Source of the DNA: Streptomyces sp. 7-21
Lineage (GTDB): Bacteria > Actinomycetota > Actinomycetes > Streptomycetales > Streptomycetaceae
Direction: 5' to 3'
Assembly (NCBI RefSeq): GCF_016741785.1
Contig: NZ_JAERRL010000019.1
Coordinates: forward strand, 29,756 to 93,755
Length of the DNA stretch: 64,000 nucleotides
Part shown: positions 49,286-58,114 of the stretch, one piece after another
How positions within the stretch are numbered: the first letter of the stretch is position 1
Layout: each line of letters starts with the position of its first letter
Position numbers and translations under genes: made by a program
The notes under the pieces: model-generated
Seen by the model: the letters and a program-made list of their open reading frames with translations, nothing else
What the model was told of the DNA's origin: nothing
Database searches by the model: none

Positions 49286-50045
49286 CGGGCACGGGCCCCC
49301 GGTGGACCTTGGTGTTCGACGCCTGCTCCCGGGGGCGCAGCACCAGCAGGTCCACGTTGACGTGCGGCGGCCGCGTCACCGCCCAGGTGATGGTCTCCGC
49401 CACGTCCTCGGCGGTCAGCGGCCGCTCCACGCCCTCGTAGACCTTGTCGGCCCGCTCCTTGTCGCCGCGGAAGCGGACCAGCGAGAACTCCTCGGTCTTC
49501 ACCATGCCGGGCGCGATCTCGATGACCCGCACCGGGTTGCCGACGATCTCCTGCCGCAGCGTCTCGGCCAGCACGTGCGCCCCGTGCTTGGCCGCCACGT
49601 ACCCGGCGCCGCCCTCGTACGTGCCGTGCCCGGCGGTCGAGGAGACCACCAGGACCGTCCCGGCGCCCGAGGCGATCAGCGCGGGCAGCAGCGCCTGCGT
49701 CATGTGCAGCACGCCCAGCACGTTCACGTCGTACATCCGGCGCCACTCCTCCGGATCCCCGGAGGCCACCGGGTCCAGGCCCAGGGCACCGCCCGCGTTG
49801 TTCACCAGCACGTCGCAGCGGTCGAGCCCCGCCGCGAACGCGTCCACGGCCGCCCGGTCCGTGACGTCCAGCACCGCCGGCTCCGCCTCGTGCCCGGCGC
49901 GCTTCAGCTCCTCGGCCAGCGCCCCGATCCGCTCCGCGCGGCGCGCCGCCAGCACCACCCGGTACCCGGCCTCGGCCAGCTTCCGGGCGGTGGCGGCACC
50001 GATGCCGCTGCTCGCTCCCGTGACGACGGCGACAGGCGTGGTCAT
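49269..50045 (-). CDS. Short-chain dehydrogenase
   Basis: A 258-residue classical SDR with TGASSGIG at ~9-16, NNAG, a catalytic SSTAG Ser and the YVAAK pair. The C-terminal region has ITWAVTRPPHVNVDLLVLRP, typical of the YdfG/serine-dehydrogenase-like group. Its ATG lies about 100 bases after the ynfA start region, and it overlaps the following hydrolase gene. Substrate unknown. It lies downstream of the heme operon on the same strand but is separated by a gap that may hold its own promoter. Confidence 0.9.
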   Translation of the reverse strand: MTTPVAVVTGASSGIGAATARKLAEAGYRVVLAARRAERIGALAEELKRAGHEAEPAVLDVTDRAAVDAFAAGLDRCDVLVNNAGGALGLDPVASGDPEEWRRMYDVNVLGVLHMTQALLPALIASGAGTVLVVSSTAGHGTYEGGAGYVAAKHGAHVLAETLRQEIVGNPVRVIEIAPGMVKTEEFSLVRFRGDKERADKVYEGVERPLTAEDVAETITWAVTRPPHVNVDLLVLRPREQASNTKVHRGPVPGAADR

Positions 50046-50145
50046 GGCGTACTCCTTCGTCTCGGCGCTGTCGGGCGCTGTGTTGGCGCCGTCTCAGCGA
50101 ATCTTGACGCTTGTCCCGCGGCTGTACGTACCTTCCCACGCTCGT

Positions 50146-50475
50146 TCAGCGCGGCACGTACATGATGACGGCGACGCCCGCCAGGCAGATCAGCGCCCCC
50201 AGCACGTCCCACCGGTCCGGGCGGAACCCGTCGAGCGCCATCGCCCAGACCAGCGACCCGGCGACGAACACCCCGCCGTACGCCGCGAGCACCCGCCCGA
50301 AGTGCGAGTCCGGCTGGAGCGTCGCCACGAAGCCGTACACCCCGAGCGCCAGCACCCCGGCGCCCATCCACGCCCAGCCCCGGTGCTCCCGCACCCCCTG
50401 CCACACCAGCCACGCCCCGCCGATCTCGCAGAGCGCCGCCAGCGCGAACAGGGCGACCGAGCGGAGGGTGGTCAC
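50146..50475 (-). CDS. YnfA/UPF0060 family membrane protein
   Basis: A 109-residue integral membrane protein with four helices, matching the YnfA/UPF0060 family (SMR-like). It shows FALAALCEIGGAWLVW, YGFVATLQPDSHFGRVLAAYGG and a C-terminal LIGLAGVAVIMY-like helix. It begins 7 bases after the hemB stop, so it is probably translated from the rex-hem message. Its function is not firmly known; some relatives are linked to efflux. Confidence 0.9.
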   Translation of the reverse strand: MTTLRSVALFALAALCEIGGAWLVWQGVREHRGWAWMGAGVLALGVYGFVATLQPDSHFGRVLAAYGGVFVAGSLVWAMALDGFRPDRWDVLGALICLAGVAVIMYVPR

Positions 50476-50482
50476 CCGGCGC

Positions 50483-51499
50483 TCACGCCCGCCGCAGCCG
50501 CTGGGCCACCTCGGTCGCCCAGTACGTCAGCACCAGGTCGGCCCCGGCCCGCTTGAATGCCAGCAGCGTCTCGTCGATGGCCCGCTCCCGCTCGATCCAG
50601 CCGCGCTCGGCGGCGGCCTCGACCATCGCGTACTCGCCGGAGATCTGGTACGCGGCCACCGGCACGTCCGACGCGTCCGCCACCGACCGCAGCACGTCCA
50701 GGTACGGCAGCCCCGGCTTGACCATCACCATGTCGGCGCCCTCGGCCAGGTCGAGCGCCAGCTCCCGCAGCGCCTCCCGCGCGTTCGGCGGGTCCTGCTG
50801 GTACGTCTTGCGGTCGCCGCGCAGCGAGGAGTTCACCGCCTCGCGGAACGGGCCGTAGAACGCCGACGCGTACTTCGCGGTGTACGCCAGCACCGCCGTG
50901 TCCCGGTGGCCCGCCTCCTCCAGCGCCCGCCGGATCCGCGCCACCTGGCCGTCCATCATGCCGCTGGGCGCCAGCACGTGCGCCCCGGCCTCGGCCTGGA
51001 CCACGGCCATCTCCGCGTACCGCTCCAGCGTCGCGTCGTTGTCCACGCGGCCCTCGGCGTCCAGCACCCCGCAGTGGCCGTGGTCGGTGACCTCGTCCAG
51101 GCACACGTCCGACATCACCACCAGCGCGTCGCCGGTCTCGGCCCGCACCGCGCGCAGCGCCCGCTGCAGGATGCCGTCCGGATCGGTGCCGGGCGTGCCG
51201 GCACCGTCCTTCTTCTCCTCCTCGGGCACGCCGAACAGCATGATGCCCGCGACCCCGGCCTCGGCCGCCTCGGCGGCGGCCGCGCGCACCGAGTCCAGCG
51301 TGTGCTGCACCACGCCCGGCATGGACCCCAGCGGCACCGGCTCGCTGATGCCCTCCCGCACGAACGCGGGCAGCACCAGGTCCGCCGGGTGCAGCCGGTG
51401 CTCCGCGACCATGCGCCGCATCGCCGCCGTCGTCCGCAGCCGCCGCGGCCGCGCCGCGGGGAAGGGCGGCACGCCGCCGCCCAGCCGCCCCTCGGTCAT
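50483..51499 (-). CDS. hemB: Delta-aminolevulinic acid dehydratase (porphobilinogen synthase)
   Basis: A 338-residue HemB that condenses two 5-aminolevulinate molecules to porphobilinogen. The Schiff-base lysines are in YTAKYAS and MVMVKPG. The metal-site segment reads CLDEVTDHGHCG and the product region AAYQISGEYAM is intact. ATG overlaps the hemD stop (ATGA). Last heme gene in the rex-hemACDB order. Confidence 0.97.
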   Translation of the reverse strand: MTEGRLGGGVPPFPAARPRRLRTTAAMRRMVAEHRLHPADLVLPAFVREGISEPVPLGSMPGVVQHTLDSVRAAAAEAAEAGVAGIMLFGVPEEEKKDGAGTPGTDPDGILQRALRAVRAETGDALVVMSDVCLDEVTDHGHCGVLDAEGRVDNDATLERYAEMAVVQAEAGAHVLAPSGMMDGQVARIRRALEEAGHRDTAVLAYTAKYASAFYGPFREAVNSSLRGDRKTYQQDPPNAREALRELALDLAEGADMVMVKPGLPYLDVLRSVADASDVPVAAYQISGEYAMVEAAAERGWIERERAIDETLLAFKRAGADLVLTYWATEVAQRLRRA

Positions 51500-53184
51500 G
51501 ACGTCGTCCGTGCCCTCCTGCGCTGGGCCCGCTTCTCGCTGGGCCGCTTCAGCACCTCGCCCGCCTCCAGCGCCGCGGCCCGCCGCTCGGCGCCGAACTG
51601 CGCCAGCGCCTCGGCCAGCCGGTGCACCGACGGCTCCGGCGCCATCACGTCCACGCGCAGCCCGTGCTCCTCAGCAGTCCGCGCGGTCGCCGGGCCGATG
51701 CAGGCGATCACCGTCACGTGGTGCGGCTTGCCGGCGATGCCGACGAGGTTCCGCACCGTGGACGAGGAGGTGAACAGCACGGCGTCGAAGCCGCCGCCCT
51801 TGATGGCCTCCCGCGTCGCGGCCGGCGGCGGCGAGGCCCGCACCGTCCGGTACGCGGTCACGTCGTCCACCTCCCAGCCCAGCTCGACCAGGCCGGCGGA
51901 CAGCGTCTCCGTGGCGATGTCGGCGCGCGGCAGGAACACCCGGTCGATCGGGTCGAAGACCGGGTCGTACGGCGGCCAGTCCGCCAGCAGCCCGGCGGCC
52001 GACTGCTCGCCGCTCGGCACCAGGTCGGGCCGCACGCCGAACGCCACCAGCGCCTTGGCGGTCTGCTCCCCGACGGCGGCCACCTTGATCCCGGCGAACG
52101 CCCGCGCGTCGAGGCCGTACTCCTCGAACTTCTCCCGGATCGCCTTCACCGCGTTGACCGAGGTGAACGCAATCCACTCGTACCTGCCGGTCACCAGGCC
52201 CTTGACGGCCCGGTCCATCTGCTGCGGCGTGCGCGGCGGCTCGACCGCGATCGTCGGCACCTCACTCGGCACCGCGCCGTAGGAGCGCAGCTGCTCCGAC
52301 AGCGACGCGGCCTGCTCCTTGGTGCGCGGCACCAGCACCTTCCAGCCGAACAGCGGCTTGGACTCGAACCACGCCAGCTGTTCCCGGTGCGCGGGCGCGC
52401 TGCGCTCGCCGACGACCGCTATCGCCGGCTTGGCGGCGTCCGGCGTCGGCAGCACCTTGGCGGACTTCAGGGTCCGCTCGATCGTGCCGAGCGTCGCGGA
52501 CCAGGTCCGCTGCCGCGTCGTGGTGCCGCTGATGGTCACCGACACCGGCGTGTCCGGCTTGCGCCCGCTGGCGACCAGGCGGGAGGCCGTCGCGGCGGTG
52601 TCCTCCAGCTTCAGGGACATGACGACGGTCGCGTCGCTCGCCCCGATCTCCGTCCAGCAGCGCTCGTCGGCCGTGGCGGCGTCGACGAACCGCACGTCGG
52701 CACCCTCGGAGTCGCGCAGCGGCACGCCCGCATAGGCGGCGACGCCGACGGCCTGCGCGACACCGGGCACCACCTCGAACGTGATGCCCTCGGCGGCCAG
52801 CGCCAGCATGTCGGCGGTGGCGTCCGTGTCCATCCCAGGGTCACCAGCGACGGCACGGACCACCCGCTTGCCGCCGCGCGCGGCCCGCATGACAAGATCT
52901 GCTGGGTCGTCGGATCCGGCGGACGACTCCCCGTCCCCCTCGTCGTGCTCGTCGTGAGCGCGCTGCAAGGGGGTCACCGTGCCGGGACGCAGGTGCTCGC
53001 GCACCACGTCGTAGACCTCCTGGTCGGCGACCAGGACGTCGGCCTGCCCCAAAGCCTGGACGGCGCGCAAGGTCAGCAGGCCGGGGTCTCCGGGTCCGGC
53101 GCCGAGGAAGGTGACGTGTCCGGCGGTGCCAGCTGTCGCGCCCGCGGGACGGGCGCGCGTTGTGCGTGCGGTGGTGGGGCTCAA
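51496..53184 (-). CDS. hemD: Fused uroporphyrinogen-III C-methyltransferase / uroporphyrinogen-III synthase
   Basis: A 562-residue fusion. The N-terminal ~250 residues form a SAM-dependent methyltransferase (CobA/CysG-A type) with VTFLGAGPGDPGLLT, and the C-terminal half is HemD with FTSVNAVKAI and SGEQSAAGLL segments. It closes the tetrapyrrole ring and can branch toward siroheme or cobalamin. The methyltransferase motifs are drifted (for example VSVTISGTTTRQRT), so its activity is uncertain. It starts with TTG in a TTGA overlap with hemC. A basic tail ends KRAQRRRARTTS. Confidence 0.93.
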   Translation of the reverse strand: MSPTTARTTRARPAGATAGTAGHVTFLGAGPGDPGLLTLRAVQALGQADVLVADQEVYDVVREHLRPGTVTPLQRAHDEHDEGDGESSAGSDDPADLVMRAARGGKRVVRAVAGDPGMDTDATADMLALAAEGITFEVVPGVAQAVGVAAYAGVPLRDSEGADVRFVDAATADERCWTEIGASDATVVMSLKLEDTAATASRLVASGRKPDTPVSVTISGTTTRQRTWSATLGTIERTLKSAKVLPTPDAAKPAIAVVGERSAPAHREQLAWFESKPLFGWKVLVPRTKEQAASLSEQLRSYGAVPSEVPTIAVEPPRTPQQMDRAVKGLVTGRYEWIAFTSVNAVKAIREKFEEYGLDARAFAGIKVAAVGEQTAKALVAFGVRPDLVPSGEQSAAGLLADWPPYDPVFDPIDRVFLPRADIATETLSAGLVELGWEVDDVTAYRTVRASPPPAATREAIKGGGFDAVLFTSSSTVRNLVGIAGKPHHVTVIACIGPATARTAEEHGLRVDVMAPEPSVHRLAEALAQFGAERRAAALEAGEVLKRPSEKRAQRRRARTTS

Positions 53185-54164
53185 AGTGCTCGCTCCCCCA
53201 TCAGACCGGCCGCGCCCTTAGCGAGCATCTCCTCCGCGAGCGTGCGGCCCAGGTGCTCCGCCTGGGCCAGCGCCTCCCGGAGTGACGCCGGAACGTGGCC
53301 GGTGGTGGACAGCTGCACCAGCGTGGCGCCGTCGGTGGTGCCGACGACGCCGCGCAGGCGCAATTCGGTGGCACCCTGCCCGTCGTCGAGCAGGTCGGCC
53401 ACGGCACCGACAGGTGCGCTGCAACCGGCCTCCAGCGCGGCGAGCAGGGTTCGCTCGGCGGTCACGGCGACCCGGGTGTGCGGGTCGTCGAGCCCGGCGA
53501 GCTGGGCGGCGAGGTCACGCGCGTGTGCGGCGCACTCGACCGCCAGTGCCCCCTGGCCGGGGGCGGGCAGAACGAGGTCGGGCGGCAGGAACTCGGACAC
53601 CTCCGCTTCCCGCCCGATTCGGTGCAGCCCGGCTGAGGCGAGCACGACAGCGTCAAGCTCGCCAGCACGCACGTACCCGATCCGGGTGTCAACATTCCCC
53701 CGGATCGGGACCGTGTCGATCTCGCAACCAAGAGCGCGCGCCCAGGCGTTCAGCTGCGCCATGCGGCGCGGCGAACCGGTGCCCACGCGGGCGCGCCCCG
53801 GCGCGGTCGCCAGGCGTTCGAACGTCACGCCGCCGCGCGCGATGAGCGCGTCGCGCACGTCGGCGCGGCGCGGCACGGCGGCAAGCGTCAGATTCGGTGG
53901 CTGCTGGGTCGGCAGGTCCTTCAGCGAGTGGACGGCGAAGTCGATCTCCCCGGCGAGCAGGGCGTCGCGCAGCGCGGAGACGAACACGCCAGTGCCGCCG
54001 ATGCGCGCCAGCTCCTCACGGGAGACGTCGCCGTAGGTGGTGATCTCGACCAGCTCGACCTCGCGGCCGGTCAGCCGCCTCACCTGCTCCGCGACGCCCG
54101 AGGACTGCGCCACCGCGAGCTGACTGCGCCGGGTTCCAAGACGCAGGGGGCGCGGGGCGTTCAT
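53181..54164 (-). CDS. hemC: Porphobilinogen deaminase (hydroxymethylbilane synthase)
   Basis: A 327-residue HemC that polymerises four porphobilinogens on a dipyrromethane cofactor. The cofactor Cys is Cys248 in EAGCSAPVGA and the catalytic Asp83 is in HSLKDLP. Opening LRLGTRRSQLAVAQS and the TGSPRRMAQL loop are typical. Its ATG overlaps the hemA stop by four bases. Confidence 0.97.
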   Translation of the reverse strand: MNAPRPLRLGTRRSQLAVAQSSGVAEQVRRLTGREVELVEITTYGDVSREELARIGGTGVFVSALRDALLAGEIDFAVHSLKDLPTQQPPNLTLAAVPRRADVRDALIARGGVTFERLATAPGRARVGTGSPRRMAQLNAWARALGCEIDTVPIRGNVDTRIGYVRAGELDAVVLASAGLHRIGREAEVSEFLPPDLVLPAPGQGALAVECAAHARDLAAQLAGLDDPHTRVAVTAERTLLAALEAGCSAPVGAVADLLDDGQGATELRLRGVVGTTDGATLVQLSTTGHVPASLREALAQAEHLGRTLAEEMLAKGAAGLMGERAL

Positions 54165-55681
54165 GAGGACTCCTGTTCCGACGTGCGGGGGGCGGCCGGG
54201 GCCGCCGTGGTGGTACTGGTCGTCGTAGCTGTACTGGTTGTCGTACTGGCCGTGCTGGCCGCGGTAGCCGTGCTGGCCGTACCCGGTTCGGACCGCCGGG
54301 GCGAGGGCGCCGCGGCGGAGGCCGCGGGCGCCGGCCCGGAGCGCGCGTCCAGGTCGAACAGCTCACGCAGCGCCGCCGCGTAGTCGGCCCCGCCCGGCTC
54401 CCCCGCCAGCTCCTTGACCCGGACGGTCGGCGCGTGCAGCAGCTTGTCCACCACCCGCCGCACGGTGCGCGTGATCTCCGCGCGCTCCCGCTCGCCCAGG
54501 TCCGGCAGCCTGCCGTGCAGCCGCGCCAGCTCGCTCGCGACGACCTCCGAGGCCATCGAGCGCAGCGCGACGACGGTCGGCGCGATCTGCGCGGCCTGCT
54601 GGGCCGCCTCGAAGACCGCGACCTCCTCGGCCACGATCTGCCGCACCGCCTCCACGTCCGCCGCCATCGGCGCGTCGGCCGACGCCTCGGCGAGCGACTC
54701 GATATCTACCAGCCGCACGCCGGACAGGCCATGCACGGCCGCGTCCACATCGCGCGGCATGGCCAGGTCGAGCATGGCCAGCGGCCGGGGCCTGCGGCCC
54801 AGGCTCGCGCGCTCCCGCAACGCGGAAGCGACGGCGTCCGCGCCCAGCATCACGCCGGGCGAGCCGGTGCAGGACAGCACGACATCGGCCAGCGCCAGCT
54901 CGGCGGCGACGGAGATCGCGTTGATCGGCACGGCGCGGGCGCGGGGCGCGGCCGCCTCGCCCGAGCCGTCGAGCGCCGTCGCGAGCCGCTCCGCGCGCTC
55001 CAGCGTCCGGTTAGCGATCACCAGTTCGGCCACACCGGCCCTGGCAAGCACCGACGCGGCCAGCGACGACATCGAACCGGCCCCGATGACCAGCGCGCGC
55101 TTACCGCGCAGCCATCCGGCGCCCGGCGCGTCAGCGGCGCCGCCGTCGCGCATCCGCGCGGCGAGCCGCTCCAGACCGAAGGTGACCAGCGACTGCCCGG
55201 CCCGGTCGATGCCGGTCTCGCTGTGCGCCCGCTTGCCGACGCGCAGCGCCTGCTGGAACAGCTCGTTCAGCAGCCGCCCCGCCGTCTGCTCGTCCTGCGC
55301 CAGCGCCAGCGCCTCCTTGACCTGGCCGAGGATCTGGCCCTCGCCCACGACCATCGAGTCCAGGCCGCAGGCGACATTGAACAGGTGCTCGGCGGCACGC
55401 TCCCCGGCGTGCGCGTACAGGTACGGCGCCAGCTCCTCGCGGGCGACGCCGGTGCGCGCGGTCAGCAGCCCGGACAGCGCGGCCAGGCCGTCGTGGAACG
55501 ACTCGGCGTCCGCGTACAGCTCGGTGCGGTTGCACGTGGACAGCACGGCGGCGGCGGTCACCGGCCCGGACGCGACAGCGTCATGCAGGAGCGCGGCGCG
55601 CCCCTCGGGCGGCAGCGCGACGCGCTCCAGCAGGCTGACCGGCGCGCTGCGGTGACTCACGCCGACAACGAGAAGAGTCAT
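54161..55681 (-). CDS. hemA: Glutamyl-tRNA reductase
   Basis: A 506-residue HemA that reduces Glu-tRNA to glutamate-1-semialdehyde, the first committed step of heme synthesis here. The catalytic Cys50 is in LSTCNRTEL, the substrate loop is GVSHRSAP, and the NADPH fold has LVIGAGSMSSLAA. The dimerisation domain ends by ~430. The last ~50 residues are a low-complexity Ala/Ser/Thr tail, longer than usual. ATG overlaps the rex stop (ATGA). Confidence 0.96.
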   Translation of the reverse strand: MTLLVVGVSHRSAPVSLLERVALPPEGRAALLHDAVASGPVTAAAVLSTCNRTELYADAESFHDGLAALSGLLTARTGVAREELAPYLYAHAGERAAEHLFNVACGLDSMVVGEGQILGQVKEALALAQDEQTAGRLLNELFQQALRVGKRAHSETGIDRAGQSLVTFGLERLAARMRDGGAADAPGAGWLRGKRALVIGAGSMSSLAASVLARAGVAELVIANRTLERAERLATALDGSGEAAAPRARAVPINAISVAAELALADVVLSCTGSPGVMLGADAVASALRERASLGRRPRPLAMLDLAMPRDVDAAVHGLSGVRLVDIESLAEASADAPMAADVEAVRQIVAEEVAVFEAAQQAAQIAPTVVALRSMASEVVASELARLHGRLPDLGERERAEITRTVRRVVDKLLHAPTVRVKELAGEPGGADYAAALRELFDLDARSGPAPAASAAAPSPRRSEPGTASTATAASTASTTTSTATTTSTTTAAPAAPRTSEQESS

Positions 55682-56574
55682 GCGGGCATCACCGCCGGGA
55701 CACCGTCTTCCGGACCGTCCTCGCCGCTCTTCGACGACGAGGGCGGCCTCGACGCAGACGACGACGATGAAGATGAAGACGAAGACGACGACGAAGACGG
55801 CGACGCAGAAGACGCAGACGTCGGGGCGGAGGACTCCCGCGCCCCGGCGACGCCGCGGCCCTTGCCCGGGCCATCGCCCGGCGCGCCTTCCGCCACCCCG
55901 CGGGCCAGCGCGTCGGCCGCCTTGCGCTGCTCGTGGAACGCCAGGATCTGGAGTTCGATCGACAGGTCGACCTTGCGCACGTCGACGCCCTCAGGCACCG
56001 ACAGCACGGTCGGGGCGAAGTTCAGGATGGACGTGACCCCGGCGGCGACGAGCCGGTCGCAGACCTGCTGGGCCGCGCCGCCCGGCGTCGTGATCACACC
56101 GATGGACACGTCGTTCTCGCGGATGATGGTCTCCAGGTCGTCCACGTGCTGCACCGCGATCCCCGCGACCTGCTTGCCGGTCATGCTCGCGTCGGCGTCG
56201 ATCAGCGCGGCGACGCGGAAGCCCCGGGAGGCGAAGCCGCCGTAGTTCGCGAGCGCGGCGCCGAGGTTACCGATGCCGACGATCACCACGGGCCAGTCCT
56301 GGGTGAGCCCGAGTTCACGCGAGATCTGGTACACGAGATACTCGACGTCGTAACCGACGCCCCGGGTGCCGTAGCTCCCCAGGTAGGAGAAGTCCTTGCG
56401 GAGCTTCGCGGAGTTCACGCCCGCGGCGCTGGCCAGTTCCTCCGAGGAAACTGTGGGGACCGAGCGTTCCGACAGCGCCGTGAGCGCCCGCAGGTACAGC
56501 GGAAGCCGGGCGACAGTCGCCTCGGGAATTCCCCGGCTACGGGTCGCCGGTCGGTGGTTTCGGCCAGTTGCCAC
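55678..56574 (-). CDS. rex: Redox-sensing transcriptional repressor Rex
   Basis: A 298-residue NADH/NAD-responsive repressor. The N-terminal winged helix contains RSRGIPEATVARLPLYLRA and VNSAKLRKDFSYLGSYG. The Rossmann NADH fold begins at VVIVGIGNLGAALANY. Beyond ~230 the C terminus is non-conserved and includes an almost pure run of 14 Ser residues, then ends DGVPAVMPA as in other Streptomyces Rex. GTG 56574 follows AGGAG. It leads the rex-hemACDB operon and binds the ROP site upstream. Confidence 0.96.
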   Translation of the reverse strand: MATGRNHRPATRSRGIPEATVARLPLYLRALTALSERSVPTVSSEELASAAGVNSAKLRKDFSYLGSYGTRGVGYDVEYLVYQISRELGLTQDWPVVIVGIGNLGAALANYGGFASRGFRVAALIDADASMTGKQVAGIAVQHVDDLETIIRENDVSIGVITTPGGAAQQVCDRLVAAGVTSILNFAPTVLSVPEGVDVRKVDLSIELQILAFHEQRKAADALARGVAEGAPGDGPGKGRGVAGARESSAPTSASSASPSSSSSSSSSSSSSSASRPPSSSKSGEDGPEDGVPAVMPA

Positions 56575-56670
56575 GGTGCTCCTGCCGGTCGAGCCAAGTG
56601 GAGAGCGGCCGTGCGCCACGCGGCGCCAGATCCGTGCGCCGCGACCGCTCTGTCCCGCCCAGGCTATGTC

Positions 56671-56690
56671 TTTGTGAACGCGTGCACAAA
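56671..56690 (-). promoter_or_regulatory. Rex operator (ROP)
   Basis: tttgtgaacgcgtgcacaaa matches the Rex consensus TGTGAACGCGTTCACA with one change in the right arm. It lies about 100 bases upstream of the rex GTG, so Rex should autoregulate and couple heme synthesis to the NADH/NAD ratio. Confidence 0.9.
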
Positions 56691-56814
56691 GATACTGTCC
56701 GCTTTGTCCGGCCACAGTGACCGGTGCCACATTCGCCCACGAGGACACCCGGCCACACTCCTTACGTTCCCACCTCTGCGCGGCAAAACGACTCGAATGG
56801 TAATCGAAACCTGC

Positions 56815-57096
56815 TCACGCCCCCAAAGCGCGCAGAAGCCGCCCCCGGTCGACCCGCCAGAAATCGTGCTGCTCGCCGTCGACGAGCACCACCGGGATCT
56901 GCTCGGCATACGCCCGGAACAGCTCCTCGTCCTGGGTGATGTCCTTCTCCTCGAAGGACGCGCCCGTCCGCTCGCACACCTCACGGACGACCGCCCTGGC
57001 GTCATCGCACAGATGACAGCCGGGCTTGCCGATCAGGGTCACCAGTCGCTCGGAGGGCTTCTTGCCGCGGCGGGCCAGACGCGTCAGCGGTCTCAT
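56815..57096 (-). CDS. Glutaredoxin-like (DUF836) protein
   Basis: A 93-residue thioredoxin-fold protein with the redox pair Cys-His-Leu-Cys in LIGKPGCHLCDDAR and the cis-Pro region QIPVVLVDGEQHDFWRVD. The basic N terminus RPLTRLARRGKKPSER precedes the fold. An ATG three codons upstream (57105) is an alternative start. It sits between rex and the divergent HAD gene, as in other Streptomyces. The substrate is unknown. Confidence 0.9.
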   Translation of the reverse strand: MRPLTRLARRGKKPSERLVTLIGKPGCHLCDDARAVVREVCERTGASFEEKDITQDEELFRAYAEQIPVVLVDGEQHDFWRVDRGRLLRALGA

Positions 57097-57178
57097 AGCC
57101 CTCATTGTGCCGCGCACGGCCATCGCGGGGACATGCCCGCGCAACCGCTTGTCCACACCCGTGACTATGCTCGACGCC

Positions 57179-58114
57179 ATGGCAAGCGCCAGAAATCCGC
57201 TCGCGGCGGGCTCCCGCCTGGGCCGCCTCACCCGGCGCGGACGCGCCGCGGCGGCGGCTCCCGAGCAGGAGCTGGCGGGCCGTGCCAGCGCCGAGGCGGC
57301 GCGGCAGCAGGCCGAGCCGGAGCCGGAGTTCCCGGCGCCCGGCGAGCCCAGGGCGGCCGCGTTCTTCGATCTGGACAACACGGTGATGCAGGGCGCCGCC
57401 CTGTTCCACTTCGGGCGCGGACTGTACAAGCGGAAGTTCTTCAGCAAGCGGGAGCTGGCACGCTTCGCCTGGCAGCAGGCGTACTTCCGCCTCGCGGGCG
57501 TTGAACACCGCGGCCACATGCACGAGGTGCGCGACAGCGCCCTGTCGATCGTGCGGGGCCACCGGGTCAGCGAGCTGATGGCCATGGGCGAGGAGATCTA
57601 CGACGAGTACCTCGCCAAGCGCATCTGGCCGGGCACCCGCGCGCTCGCCCAGGCGCACCTGGACGCCGGGCAGCGGGTGTGGCTGGTGACGGCCGCCCCG
57701 GTGGAGATGGCGACGATCATCGCCCGCCGGCTGGGGCTGACCGGCGCCCTGGGCACGGTCGCCGAGTCGGTCGACGGCGTGTACACCGGCCGCCTGGTGG
57801 GCGAGGTGCTGCACGGCCCGGCCAAGGCGGTCGCGGTGCGCGCGCTGGCGGAGGCCGAGGGGCTGGATCTGTCGCTGTGCGCCGCCTACAGCGACTCGGC
57901 CAATGACATCCCGATGCTGTCGCTGGTCGGCTACCCGTACGCGATCAATCCCGACTCTGCGCTGCGGGCGCACGCCAAGAAGCACGGCTGGCGGCTGCGC
58001 GACTACCGCACCGGCCGGCGGGCGGCCCGCATCGGGGTTCCCGCCGCTGCCGGGGCCGGGGCCCTCGTCGGCGGCGCCGCGGCCGCCCTGGCGCTGCACC
58101 GCCGCCGCCGCTGA
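57179..58114 (+). CDS. HAD-IB family hydrolase (phosphoserine phosphatase-like)
   Basis: A 311-residue HAD phosphatase. Motif I is FFDLDNTVMQG with the nucleophilic Asp, motif II is LVTAAP and motif III/IV is AYSDSANDIPML. A disordered N-terminal ~55 residues and a C-terminal transmembrane-like Ala/Gly helix ending LHRRRR suggest membrane attachment. The HAD-IB/SerB-type core would act on a small phosphorylated substrate or lipid phosphate. ATG 57179 is preferred; an ATG at 57167 is close. Confidence 0.92.
   Translation: MASARNPLAAGSRLGRLTRRGRAAAAAPEQELAGRASAEAARQQAEPEPEFPAPGEPRAAAFFDLDNTVMQGAALFHFGRGLYKRKFFSKRELARFAWQQAYFRLAGVEHRGHMHEVRDSALSIVRGHRVSELMAMGEEIYDEYLAKRIWPGTRALAQAHLDAGQRVWLVTAAPVEMATIIARRLGLTGALGTVAESVDGVYTGRLVGEVLHGPAKAVAVRALAEAEGLDLSLCAAYSDSANDIPMLSLVGYPYAINPDSALRAHAKKHGWRLRDYRTGRRAARIGVPAAAGAGALVGGAAAALALHRRRR

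Noticed and set aside
55740..55830. Trinucleotide-like repeat as a possible non-coding element
   Set aside because: It is the coding sequence of the Ser run in Rex and stays in frame, so it is reported there instead of as a separate repeat.
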